A stretch of DNA of 64,000 nucleotides from Usitatibacter palustris (GTDB lineage: Bacteria > Pseudomonadota > Gammaproteobacteria > Burkholderiales > Usitatibacteraceae): assembly GCF_013003985.1 (NCBI RefSeq), contig NZ_CP053073.1, positions 1,612,001 through 1,676,000 of the forward strand, given 5' to 3'. The position numbers and the translations under genes are program-made. Positions 40,170-48,477 of the stretch are shown piece after piece (the stretch's first letter is position 1; each line of letters opens with the position of its first letter). The notes beneath the pieces were generated by a model, which ran no database searches, was not told the origin of the DNA, and saw nothing but the letters and a program-made list of their open reading frames with translations.

Positions 40170-42785
40170 TCAGCGCGAGCGTTCCCTCGGCGTGTACATC
40201 GGCTTGGAAAGCACGACCGACCAGCTCATGTCGCCGCGCGCCGCGGCCGCGACGCCCGAACCGGCCGAGCGAATGGCGACCTGCCGGCTCTGGTCGACGC
40301 CCGCGCCGAACACGAAGCCCGGCGGCGGGCCGGCCCACTGCGGGACATCCTTTGCGGCGGCCGCCCGATACAGCCTTGCCATCTGCGCGTTCTTCTCCAC
40401 GCCCAGTCCTTGCTCATACATGTCCGCCACCGCTTCGAAGGCGCGCTTGTCGCCGTTGCTTCCCGCGCGCGTAAGCCAGTCGAGCGCCTGCCTGTAATCC
40501 TGCGTCGGCCCGTCCTTCAGGTAGAGCATCCCCAGCTTGTACTGCGCCGAGGGCACACCGACGTCGGCACCCTTGCGGTAATACGCGAGCGCATCCTTCG
40601 CGTCCGCGGGCCGTCCGGTGTCTGCCTCGTACATCGGTTGCAGGTTGCCGATCGCGTGATACGAGCCCATCTTCGCCGCCTCGAGGAAGAGCGCCATCGC
40701 GGTCGCTTCGTTTTTCGCCACTCCACGGCCCGACGCGTACATCACGCCGAGGTTGTTGCGCGCGTCGCGGTTCGACTCGGCCAGCTCACGCCAGTACTTG
40801 AAGGCGAGGGCATCGTTGCGTGGCACGCCCTTGCCTTCGGTGTAGATCGCGGCGAGGCGGAATTTCGCCCAGGGGCTTCTCGATACCGCGCGGTCGTACC
40901 AGCGCACCGCTTCCTTCATGTCCAGCGCGACGCCGACGCCGCCTTCGTACCACTGTCCAAGCTCCACGATGGCACGCAGGTCGTCGCTCAGCACGAGCCG
41001 GTCGAGCTGGATTCGCGCGCCGGCGTAGTCGCCCTTGTCGCGCAGCATCTTCGCGAGCTCCCAGCGCGGTTGCGTGCCGCCTGTCTCCGCGCCCATGCGA
41101 TAGAGGCGGATGGCCTCCTCGGGATCAGCCTTCACGCCGAACCCGCCCTTGTACATCCACGCGAGGCTGTACTGCGCGCCGGCGTGGCCCTGCGCCGCGG
41201 CCTTCATGTACCACTTGAACGCCTCTTCGTAGTTCGGCTTGGGCCCGAACGTTTCGTGGCTCGCGGCCAGGTTGAACTGGGCCTCCGCGTCGCCGGCTTC
41301 GGCCTTCGCGCGCAACTGGTCCTGGTAGGAACCCTGCGGCGTCGCCGCGAGCCGCTCCTCGGAAAGCTTCATCAGCTTCGCCTGCAGATCACGTGCCTGT
41401 TCGCTGTTGGGCTCCTCCATCGATTGCGCGAGGCGCAGCGCCTGCTCGTTCTGCCCGCTTGCGGCGGCGCGCCGGTACCACGCGAGCGCGGCGGGACGCG
41501 TTTCGCTGAGCGGCTTGGCGGTGCCGGCCTGCTCCAGCGCACCCAGCAGCACCATGGCCATTGTCGAGCCGCTGTTGGCCGCGGTGGTCGCCTCACGGCG
41601 CGCTTCGGCAAACTGCCCGGCGTGGCCGAGGGCGCGTGCGAGCTGCGCGCGGAAGCGCACGGTGCTCGGTGACGCACGCACCGCCGCGCGGCAAGCGGTG
41701 ACCGCGCTTTCGGCCACGAACGCGAGGCACATCGAGGACACGCCCGGGGTCGCGCGTTGCGGGTCGTAACGATCACCGGCGAGCCGATCGCATTCGTTCG
41801 TGCCCGCGGGCGCCGTTCGCTCCTTCTCGCAGAGGCGGCCCCACCAGCGATAGCTCCAGCGCAGGCTCTCGTCGCGATCGACGGGAACTCCGCTCCCGAT
41901 CGCGTACATGTGCCCGAGCGCGCCTTCCGCGAGCGGGTAATCCTGCTCGGCGGCCTTGCGGTACCAGTTCATCGCGACGGCGAGGTTGCGGTCCATGAAC
42001 TTGCCGTACTCGTGCAGGCGGCCGAGGAACGCCTGGGCCCACGGTTCACCGGCGTTGGCCTTCGCGGTGAGCCAGGCGACGAGGCGCGCCGAATCGATGT
42101 CGGTTCGCTCGCGCAGGCGGCCCGGATGGTCGCGCACTTCGATGTCGAACTGCTCCGCGGCCTTGCGCCACCACGCATCCGCCTTCTCGCGATCGGCCGC
42201 GACACCCCGGCCCTCGGCGTAGCACTGCGCCACGCGGAGCATCGCGGGCAGGTCGCGCTCGTTCGCGGCGCCGTGGTAGTACTTGAACGCTTCGGCCGCA
42301 TCCTTCGGAACGCCGATTCCCTCGGCGTAGAGCACACCCAGGTTGTACGTCGCGAGCGGCGAGCCCTTGCGCCAGGCCTTGCGGATGAGCTCCGCGCCGG
42401 CGCCGGGATCGCGCGGCAATCCGTGCCCCTGCACTTGCAGCACGCCAAGGAGGTTCAGGCCGTCGCGAGATTCCTTGCTCGCCGCAACGCGTGCTTGCGC
42501 GACGGCACCTTCGAGATCGCTCGCGAACACGAGCACGGTCGCCGCGCTCGCTGTGCTGAGCTCATCGCCGGGGTTCTCCTGCACCGCTTGCGTGCAGACG
42601 GGCACGGCCTTCTTCAATACGGCGTCGAACGTCTCGAGCGCCGTCGGATAGCCGGGATACTTCGGATCGGTGAGGACCGTGGCGGCGGAGGAGCAGGCGA
42701 GTCTTGCCGGCAGCGGGCGTTGCGCCGCTGCGCAAACCGGCAGCAGGCAAAGAAGGCATGCGAGAAGGGCACGCACCTCCATCAT
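40170..42785 (-). CDS. Large secreted Sel1-repeat protein
   Basis: 871 residues. Signal peptide MEVRALLACLLCLLPVCAAAQ, then many Sel1-like helical repeats over two tracts. Typical units are GSPLATYNLGVLYAEGIGVPKD, AAMLRVAQ...YAEGRGVAAD, AGAQYSLAWMYKGGFGVKAD, LGQWYEGGVGVALD, LGVMYASGRGVAKN and AVADMYEQGLGVEKN. The middle (~330-420) is less regular. Such proteins scaffold protein interactions in envelope or signalling. The start overlaps the amidohydrolase stop (GTGATGA: three possible starts; I take the first ATG, 42785). The partner amidohydrolase is a lipoprotein, so both act outside the cytoplasm. Confidence 0.85.
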   Translation of the reverse strand: MMEVRALLACLLCLLPVCAAAQRPLPARLACSSAATVLTDPKYPGYPTALETFDAVLKKAVPVCTQAVQENPGDELSTASAATVLVFASDLEGAVAQARVAASKESRDGLNLLGVLQVQGHGLPRDPGAGAELIRKAWRKGSPLATYNLGVLYAEGIGVPKDAAEAFKYYHGAANERDLPAMLRVAQCYAEGRGVAADREKADAWWRKAAEQFDIEVRDHPGRLRERTDIDSARLVAWLTAKANAGEPWAQAFLGRLHEYGKFMDRNLAVAMNWYRKAAEQDYPLAEGALGHMYAIGSGVPVDRDESLRWSYRWWGRLCEKERTAPAGTNECDRLAGDRYDPQRATPGVSSMCLAFVAESAVTACRAAVRASPSTVRFRAQLARALGHAGQFAEARREATTAANSGSTMAMVLLGALEQAGTAKPLSETRPAALAWYRRAAASGQNEQALRLAQSMEEPNSEQARDLQAKLMKLSEERLAATPQGSYQDQLRAKAEAGDAEAQFNLAASHETFGPKPNYEEAFKWYMKAAAQGHAGAQYSLAWMYKGGFGVKADPEEAIRLYRMGAETGGTQPRWELAKMLRDKGDYAGARIQLDRLVLSDDLRAIVELGQWYEGGVGVALDMKEAVRWYDRAVSRSPWAKFRLAAIYTEGKGVPRNDALAFKYWRELAESNRDARNNLGVMYASGRGVAKNEATAMALFLEAAKMGSYHAIGNLQPMYEADTGRPADAKDALAYYRKGADVGVPSAQYKLGMLYLKDGPTQDYRQALDWLTRAGSNGDKRAFEAVADMYEQGLGVEKNAQMARLYRAAAAKDVPQWAGPPPGFVFGAGVDQSRQVAIRSAGSGVAAAARGDMSWSVVLSKPMYTPRERSR

Positions 42786-44188
42786 CACGGCACGATGCGG
42801 CCGCCCTTGATGACCTTGTGGATCCGGCTCGTGTTGGCGATGTCGATGAGCGGATCGGCATCGAGGATCACGAGGTCGGCGAGGCGGCCCGGATAGATCA
42901 CGCCGGCATTGCGGTCGAGCCCCATCACTTTCGCGCCGCCGATGGTCGCCGTGCGCAGCACCTGCAGAGGCGTCAGTCCCGCCTGCACCATGAGATCCAT
43001 CTCGCGGAAGACCGAGGGCCCGTGCACGGTGCCGATGTTGCCTGCGTCCGTGCCCATGGCGACCGTGATGCCTGCTTCGTGAACCTTGCGCAAGTTCTCG
43101 AGGATCACCGGTGCGGTCGCCAGCGCAGGTTTGTTCGCGATCAGGCGCGCGACGTTCGCGGGTACCTTGTCCGCAGGGATTCGATCGAGGTCGCGCAGTC
43201 CCGCGACGATCACGGGATCAGCGAGGCGGCGCTCGGCCGCCGTGGGTTGCCACTGGTTCGACAGCGCCATCGCATAGCTCGACATCACGAAGATCGTCGG
43301 CACGTAGATCGCATTGCGCTGCTTGGCGAGCGCGATGAACTCCGCATCCACTGGCGCGTCGGTGACCGAGTGCACGAGGACGTCGGCGCCGGCGCGGAGT
43401 GCCGCCTTTGCAACCACGAGCTCGGTCGCGTGCACGGCGAGGCGAATGCCCGCCGCATGCGCTGCATCGCCCGCCGCCTTCACGATCGCTTCCTGCGCGG
43501 CAAGGTTGTCGCCCGGCCGGTGGATGAACCACACTTTGATGAAGTCGGCCTTGCGCGCGATCTCCTTCTGCGCGAGCGCGGTGGATTCTTCAGGGGAGGT
43601 GATCTTGATGATCGGCGGATCACCGAGATCGAGCTTCACGCGGTCGACCATCGAGATGAGCGGGCCTGCGACCGTCATGCGCGGTGCGAGCGGATTTCCA
43701 GCGGCCGCATCGCGCACCTCGAAGTTCCAGAACGGACCGCCGACGTCGGCAACACTCGTGACGCCACTCGCGAGCCAGATCCTGAACGTCTGTGCGAGCG
43801 CGGCCTTGTTGCGCGCGACTTCCTGCGCATACGGCATCACCGCGTTGAAGTCCGCGGCATCGGGACGCGTATAGAGGTTGCCCGACTGGAAGAAGTGCAC
43901 GTGTGAATCCACGAGGCCGGGAATGACCCACTTGCCCTTGCCGTCGATCACGATCGCATTCGCGGGCACGCGCGTGGACTTCACCGAGCCGACCGCAACG
44001 ATGCGCTCGCCTTCGATCACGACCGTGCTGTCCGGAGCGAGCGCATCCCGCGGGCCACGATCCGGGTAGACGACCGTCGCGCCGACGATGGCGATGGGAA
44101 TGGCGGGCGGCTCCACTGCGCGCGGCGGGGTCGAGGGCGCGCAGCCGGCGAGCATCACGCAAACCAGAGAAACAATCAGTCCCTTCAT
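42785..44188 (-). CDS. Lipoprotein amidohydrolase (imidazolonepropionase-like family)
   Basis: 467 residues. Lipobox CVMLAGC (Cys15), then an amidohydrolase barrel: WVIPGLVDSHVHFFQSGN (HxH site), FIKVWFIHRPG (Lys that may be carboxylated), LAVHATEL and VLVHSVTD (metal His), MGTDAGN (catalytic Asp). The C-terminal part returns to the beta-sandwich (GRLADLVILDADPL...INKVIKGG-type end, here SRIHKVIKGGRIVP). It hydrolyses some cyclic amide or peptide-like substrate outside the cytoplasm, identity unknown. Coupled to the Sel1-repeat gene by an overlapping stop and start. Confidence 0.88.
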   Translation of the reverse strand: MKGLIVSLVCVMLAGCAPSTPPRAVEPPAIPIAIVGATVVYPDRGPRDALAPDSTVVIEGERIVAVGSVKSTRVPANAIVIDGKGKWVIPGLVDSHVHFFQSGNLYTRPDAADFNAVMPYAQEVARNKAALAQTFRIWLASGVTSVADVGGPFWNFEVRDAAAGNPLAPRMTVAGPLISMVDRVKLDLGDPPIIKITSPEESTALAQKEIARKADFIKVWFIHRPGDNLAAQEAIVKAAGDAAHAAGIRLAVHATELVVAKAALRAGADVLVHSVTDAPVDAEFIALAKQRNAIYVPTIFVMSSYAMALSNQWQPTAAERRLADPVIVAGLRDLDRIPADKVPANVARLIANKPALATAPVILENLRKVHEAGITVAMGTDAGNIGTVHGPSVFREMDLMVQAGLTPLQVLRTATIGGAKVMGLDRNAGVIYPGRLADLVILDADPLIDIANTSRIHKVIKGGRIVP

Positions 44189-44254
44189 TACAATCTCCCG
44201 TATTCTTTTTGCGGGGGGCAGGCGCCTCGCGCACAAACGAGAGGATACGTCGGC

Positions 44255-44752
44255 ATGACGAAATACGTCTGGAAGGACCCCGGCACGAAGGTCCGCATCA
44301 TGTTCGGATGCGCCGCGCTGATCGCCGTCCTGGTGTTCATCGACGGACTTCTGAAGGGCGAGATCCTCCGGGCCCTCGCCGGTGCCGTATTCGCCTGGCC
44401 CTTCCTCACGTTCATGATCAAGGGCGTTCCCGTGCCTGAGGAGTGGGCGCGCAGCGTGGGGAGGCAAATGGACAACATCCTGTCCATGCGCCCGGGCGGC
44501 ACGTCGCGGGTATTTCACTGGGTCATCATCGCGCTCGGCGTGGTGATCGGCCTGGCGTCCTTCTTCGGCGCCTACCTGCTCCTCACCGCATCGCTGGACA
44601 CCATCGAGTCGTTCCTGCCGACTGCCGCACGTGGCATCCGCCGGGCCGCGGAGCGCGATTCGGAGATGTCGGAACGAATGGGCTTCGCGGTCATCTTCAT
44701 CTTTGCCGGCGGCGCAGCACTCTTCACCGCCTGGAAGCGCGCAAAGGAGTAG
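44255..44752 (+). CDS. Predicted membrane protein of unknown function
   Basis: 165 residues. About four hydrophobic segments: IMFGCAALIAVLVFIDGLL, ILRALAGAVFAWPFLTFMI, VFHWVIIALGVVIGLASFFGAYLLL and FAVIFIFAGGAALFTAW. An amphipathic linker (FLPTAARGIRRAAERDSEMSERM) lies before the last. Divergent from the amidohydrolase, convergent with aqpZ. No family recognised. Confidence 0.65.
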   Translation: MTKYVWKDPGTKVRIMFGCAALIAVLVFIDGLLKGEILRALAGAVFAWPFLTFMIKGVPVPEEWARSVGRQMDNILSMRPGGTSRVFHWVIIALGVVIGLASFFGAYLLLTASLDTIESFLPTAARGIRRAAERDSEMSERMGFAVIFIFAGGAALFTAWKRAKE

Positions 44753-44767
44753 CGCGCCGCCTCCAGC

Positions 44768-45463
44768 TCAACCCGATTCCGGCTCGCTCCCGACGAAGCG
44801 ATACGCCGCAGCACCCAGCACGCCACCGACGATCGGCGCGAGCCAGAAGAGCCAGAGCTGGGAGAGCGCCCAATCGCCGACATACAGCGCCACGCCGGTA
44901 CTGCGCGCGGGATTCACCGACGTGTTCGTCACCGGAATGCTGATGAGGTGAATCAACGTGAGCGCGAGGCCGATCGCGATCGGCGCGAAGCCGGCCGGTG
45001 CGCGTGAGTCCGTCGCGCCGAGGATGATGATGAGGAAGAACATCGTCATCACGACTTCGGTCAGCGCCGCGGCGAGCAGCGAGTAGCCGCCCGGCGAGTG
45101 AGCGCCGTAGCCGTTGGAGGCGAAGCCCTTCGAGACATCGAACCCTTCGGCTCCGCTCGCGATCAGGTAGAGCACGCCACCCGCGACGATGCCTCCGATC
45201 ACCTGGGCCGCGATGTAGGGCAGGAGCTTGTCCGCGGGGAAGCGGCCGCCCGCCCACAGCCCGATGGAAACAGCCGGGTTGAGGTGGCAGCCGGAGATGT
45301 GTCCGATGGCGAACGCCATCGTGAGGACGGTCAGGCCGAAGGCGAGCGAAACGCCATGCAGGCCGATGCCGACATTCGGGAATGCCGCGGCCAGTACCGC
45401 GCTGCCGCAGCCACCCAATACGAGCCAGAAGGTTCCAAGGAATTCCGCGCCGTACGCTTTCAT
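44768..45463 (-). CDS. aqpZ: Aquaporin Z
   Basis: 231 residues, six membrane helices and two NPA half-helices: [18 protein letters not shown] and [18 protein letters not shown]. Start [26 protein letters not shown], with [26 protein letters not shown] in loop C, is like AqpZ. The His in HLISIPVTN and Arg in NPARS match the water-selective filter. Mediates water flow across the inner membrane. AGGAGG lies 5 bases before the ATG. Divergent from the cysteine-cluster gene. Confidence 0.95.
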   Translation of the reverse strand: MKAYGAEFLGTFWLVLGGCGSAVLAAAFPNVGIGLHGVSLAFGLTVLTMAFAIGHISGCHLNPAVSIGLWAGGRFPADKLLPYIAAQVIGGIVAGGVLYLIASGAEGFDVSKGFASNGYGAHSPGGYSLLAAALTEVVMTMFFLIIILGATDSRAPAGFAPIAIGLALTLIHLISIPVTNTSVNPARSTGVALYVGDWALSQLWLFWLAPIVGGVLGAAAYRFVGSEPESG

Positions 45464-45523
45464 GGCTGCCTCCTGTCCGAGTGCCGCCAAGTCTATATCC
45501 CCGCCCTCGGCTATGCTCGGCCA

Positions 45524-45820
45524 ATGTCCTACGAGTGCACATCGTGTGGCGCGTGCTGCGCGAGCTACCGCGTTTCCTTCTATTGGTCCGACGGCGCGTC
45601 GCTGCCTGAATCGATGGTGGAGAAGATCACGCCGGTGATGGCGTGCATGGCGGGGAGCAACAGTGCGTCACCGCGTTGCGTAGCGCTCCAGGGCGCTGTC
45701 GGGGAACGAGTGCGCTGCTCCGTGTATGAGCAGCGTCCGCCCGTATGTCGCGATGTGGTGCCGGGCGATGAGCGTTGCCTCGAGGCGCGCCGCCGCCATG
45801 GGCTGACGCCGACGCCCTAG
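45524..45820 (+). CDS. YkgJ-like cysteine cluster protein
   Basis: 98 residues. The Cys pattern [17 protein letters not shown], then [28 protein letters not shown] matches the CxxCxxCC...C...C-x-(Y/F)-x-x-RPxxC zinc/iron-chelating family (UPF0153/YkgJ). Probably binds a metal through its 8 or so Cys; role unknown. A TATGCT box lies 7 bases before the ATG with no ribosome site, suggesting a leaderless message. Short divergent gap with aqpZ (60 bp). Confidence 0.82.
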   Translation: MSYECTSCGACCASYRVSFYWSDGASLPESMVEKITPVMACMAGSNSASPRCVALQGAVGERVRCSVYEQRPPVCRDVVPGDERCLEARRRHGLTPTP

Positions 45821-45824
45821 CGCG

Positions 45825-46346
45825 TCAAGAGTGATGGCCGGATTTGCCCGCGCCCGAGTAACCCCGGAGTTCCGCATACTTCGCGACCTGCTCGGGCGTC
45901 AGCACGCTCGTGATGGTGACGTGAGCCTTGAGATGGGACGCTCGCAGGCGCCCCGAAGCCGCAGCCAAGCGCTCCGTGAGGGCATCGACCTGCGCGGCCG
46001 ACGCCTGCTTGTTCGCGAAGAGGCGGTTGAGTTCCTGCTCGAGCGTCACGACCTCCATCCCAAGCGCGCGCGCTTCCGCCTTGTGCGTCTTCAACGTCGC
46101 CTCCACGGCCGACAACTGCGACGGCGATAGCGCGAGCTGCGAAGATAGCTCCAGCACGTGCATGGGCCCGGGATAGCCGTTGAGCTCAGCGGCCTTCGCG
46201 AGTCCCATGCCAGCACCCGCCAGCAGGTCTGCCGTTTCCTTCTCCGAAAGCGTCTTGATCGTCCGCGCCTCTTGTCCGACATAGGGCGAGGTTGCACATC
46301 CGGCGACCCACAACATGAGCGCGAACGAGAATGGGCGGAGCAGCAT
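45825..46346 (-). CDS. Spy/CpxP-like lipoprotein
   Basis: 173 residues. Lipobox LWVAGC (Cys17), then a helical chain with PGPMHVLELSSQLALSPSQLSAVEATLKTHKAEARALG, an LTxxQ-like unit, and a second half ITSVLTPEQVAKYAELRGY, the LTPEQ motif of the Spy/CpxP/P5 family. The C-terminal tail (GAGKSGHHS) is His-rich and could bind metal. Such proteins are ATP-independent periplasmic chaperones or metal/stress sensors. Convergent with the YkgJ-like gene; upstream lies tRNA-Arg. Confidence 0.75.
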   Translation of the reverse strand: MLLRPFSFALMLWVAGCATSPYVGQEARTIKTLSEKETADLLAGAGMGLAKAAELNGYPGPMHVLELSSQLALSPSQLSAVEATLKTHKAEARALGMEVVTLEQELNRLFANKQASAAQVDALTERLAAASGRLRASHLKAHVTITSVLTPEQVAKYAELRGYSGAGKSGHHS

Positions 46347-46374
46347 GGCGTCTCCCGTGGCTTGAATGATGAAG

Positions 46375-46450
46375 TGGCGCCCCGAACACGAATCGAACGT
46401 GCGACCTGTCCCTTAGGAGGGGACCGCTCTATCCACTGAGCTACCGGGGC
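46375..46450 (-). tRNA. tRNA-Arg (CCT)
   Basis: 76 nt with encoded CCA. Acceptor GCCCCGG/TCGGGGC, D-arm TAGCTCAGTGGATAGAGC, anticodon stem-loop GTCCC-CTCCTAA-GGGAC giving CCT (reads AGG), T-arm ACGTTCGATTCGT. It precedes the Spy-like gene on the same strand by 28 bp. Confidence 0.95.
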
Positions 46451-46547
46451 GCGGCGGGCGAAATTATCGCATGCGGGTACGGGCCGGGAACAAAACGGGC
46501 GGCCCGTTGCTCGAACCCGCGAGCAAACAACAAGAAGGCTCGCCAAC

Positions 46548-47621
46548 ATGAAGAATTCCTTACATCGCCTGGTCGTCGGAGCGATGGCATCGACCCTCCT
46601 GCTCGTCGGCGCGTGTTCCGACAGCGATTCGAGTTCCGACCCCGGTCCTAATCCGCCCACCGCTTCACTGCAACTGTTCGCGGGCAATGTGGATGCCTCG
46701 GGCTACGTCGATGGCGTCGGAGCCAATGCGAGGTTCGGTCTGATCCAGGGTCTCGCGGCCGACGGGTCCGGCACGCTCTACGTGGGAGACGGTGCCGCGG
46801 AGGTTCGCGCAGTTCGCAGGATTTCTCCGGCGGGCGAGGTTTCGACGCTCGCGGGGGGCGGCACGGCGCCGCCGTTGACGGATGGAACCGGCTCGGCCGC
46901 GGGTTTCTACAGTCCGCGCCACGTAGCCATCGATGCAAACGGAACGATCAGTGTCGCGGACACGCTCGTCTCCGGCGCGTCCGGTGTAGTCGGCGCAGTG
47001 TCGTATGTCCGCAAGGTCACCGCGGGCGGCGCCGTCACCACGCCTTTCCAGACGGTTCTTTTCCCGGACATGCATGGCCTCCTCGTCGATGGGGCGGGCA
47101 ACATGTTGATCGCGTCTGGGACGTGTGCACCGCCGCAGCCGTCGCCCCCGACTTGCACGGGACGCATCACGCGCTATTCGCCGCAGGGCAATTCCACGAC
47201 GATCATCGCCACGCCGGGCGCAGGCGGAACCTCGAATATCCTCCGGCCCACGGGGTTGGCCGTCGATTCCACCGGCAATCTCTATACAGCCGACTTCAGC
47301 AGTCGAACCGTCAATCGCGTCGACCCCGTGAGTGGTGCAATCACGGTGATCTCGAGTGGATCGTCCTTCCAGGACCAGCCGAGCGCGGTGGCGGTCGACA
47401 CGGCGGGCAACGTGTATGTCGCGGATTCGGGCACGCACACCGTCCGCAAGATCACCCCGGTCGGCACCATGACGACCGTGGCAGGTGTAGCAGGGCAGCC
47501 GGGCTTCATGGCGGGCGCCCTCCCGGGCTTGCTCCGGGAACCGCGGCACCTCGCGATCGTCGGCAACGACCTTTACATCGGGATGGACCGAGCCGTCGCA
47601 GTGATCCGCAACCGGCCCTGA
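46548..47621 (+). CDS. NHL-repeat lipoprotein
   Basis: 357 residues. Lipobox LLLVGAC (Cys23) with a Ser/Asp-rich linker, then NHL/SMP-30-like beta-propeller blades: GFYSPRHVAIDANGTISVADTL, ILRPTGLAVDSTGNLYTADFSSRTVNRVDP, PSAVAVDTAGNVYVADSGTHTVRKITPVG and LREPRHLAIVGNDLYIG. Six-bladed NHL propellers commonly bind ligands or carry out protein contacts. Anchored to the outer membrane. No enzyme motif seen. Confidence 0.85.
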   Translation: MKNSLHRLVVGAMASTLLLVGACSDSDSSSDPGPNPPTASLQLFAGNVDASGYVDGVGANARFGLIQGLAADGSGTLYVGDGAAEVRAVRRISPAGEVSTLAGGGTAPPLTDGTGSAAGFYSPRHVAIDANGTISVADTLVSGASGVVGAVSYVRKVTAGGAVTTPFQTVLFPDMHGLLVDGAGNMLIASGTCAPPQPSPPTCTGRITRYSPQGNSTTIIATPGAGGTSNILRPTGLAVDSTGNLYTADFSSRTVNRVDPVSGAITVISSGSSFQDQPSAVAVDTAGNVYVADSGTHTVRKITPVGTMTTVAGVAGQPGFMAGALPGLLREPRHLAIVGNDLYIGMDRAVAVIRNRP

Positions 47622-47692
47622 TGCTGTAGGACGGTTCCGTCCTACAGTCGGCGGCCCTTCCTATATTCCGGAGGGGTGTCGGACGCGATGCT

Positions 47693-48430
47693 GTGGCCAT
47701 GCTCCTCGCCATTCTTCTCGTTGCCGTCACGCTGATCCTCTTCATCGCCAGCCAGGCGGCGATCTACCGTCGCCGCATTGCCCGCGCGGAAGAGCTCTCG
47801 GCGCGTGCCGCCTGCGCCCAGGCCGAGCGCGAGCGTTTCTCGAAGACGATCGTGGTGATCGGCGACAGCCTCGCCGTGGGCGTGGGCGCGATGACGCCCG
47901 CGGAATCGGTGGCCGGCCGGATCGCCGATGCCTTCCCGCACGCTCGCCTGTACAACTACTCGAAGCCCGGCCGCCGGGCGTGCGACGCCATGGGCCAGCT
48001 CGAGCAGTTTTCCCATTCGCATGCCGACGTCGTGCTGATCCAGATGTGCGCCAACGACGTGGCGGGACTTCACAGCATCAAGAGCGTTGAGCAGCACATG
48101 CGCGCGGTCGTCGATCGTGCGCATGGCCTCGGCGCCAAGGTGATCCTCATGCCGGGCGGCAACTTCGCGATGTCGCCGTTCTTCTTCTGGCCCGCGCAAC
48201 ACATCCTCATGTGGCGCATCCAGGAGATCCGCGCGATGCTCGATCGCCTGGCGAAGGAAACGGGCGCGACGTTCGTGGACCTCGTGTGCGAACCGGAACG
48301 CGACCCGTTCCTCAAGGAGCCGCACCGCTTCTTCAGCGAGGACCTGATCCACCCCACCGCGGACGGCTACGCCTTCTACTTCACCCAGCTCCTCGAGAAG
48401 GCCGCGCTGCAGCGGCACCTCGCGCCCTGA
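47693..48430 (+). CDS. SGNH/GDSL hydrolase with N-terminal membrane anchor
   Basis: 245 residues. One N-terminal helix (LLAILLVAVTLILFIASQAAIY) followed by an SGNH esterase fold: KTIVVIGDSLAVGVGAM (block I Ser), an RRACD block II-like segment, MCANDVAGLHS (block III Asn) and EDLIHPTADGYAFYF (block V Asp/His). Hydrolyses an ester, perhaps lipid or acyl on a sugar. The start is GTG at 47693 or ATG at 47699; a GGAGG at 47671 is rather far from both. Followed by a large palindrome. Confidence 0.88.
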   Translation: MAMLLAILLVAVTLILFIASQAAIYRRRIARAEELSARAACAQAERERFSKTIVVIGDSLAVGVGAMTPAESVAGRIADAFPHARLYNYSKPGRRACDAMGQLEQFSHSHADVVLIQMCANDVAGLHSIKSVEQHMRAVVDRAHGLGAKVILMPGGNFAMSPFFFWPAQHILMWRIQEIRAMLDRLAKETGATFVDLVCEPERDPFLKEPHRFFSEDLIHPTADGYAFYFTQLLEKAALQRHLAP

Positions 48431-48477
48431 AAAAAGGGGACAGTCCCCATTTCGGAAAAGGGGACTGTCCCCTTTTT
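48431..48477. terminator. Large palindrome / bidirectional terminator
   Basis: AAAAAGGGGACAGTCCCC - 11-base loop - GGGGACTGTCCCCTTTTT. Arms 48436-48448 and 48460-48472 are exact reverse complements and each half is itself nearly palindromic (GGGGAC-A-GTCCCC). Flanked by A- and T-runs, it lies between convergent SGNH and TRAP-permease genes. Confidence 0.8.
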
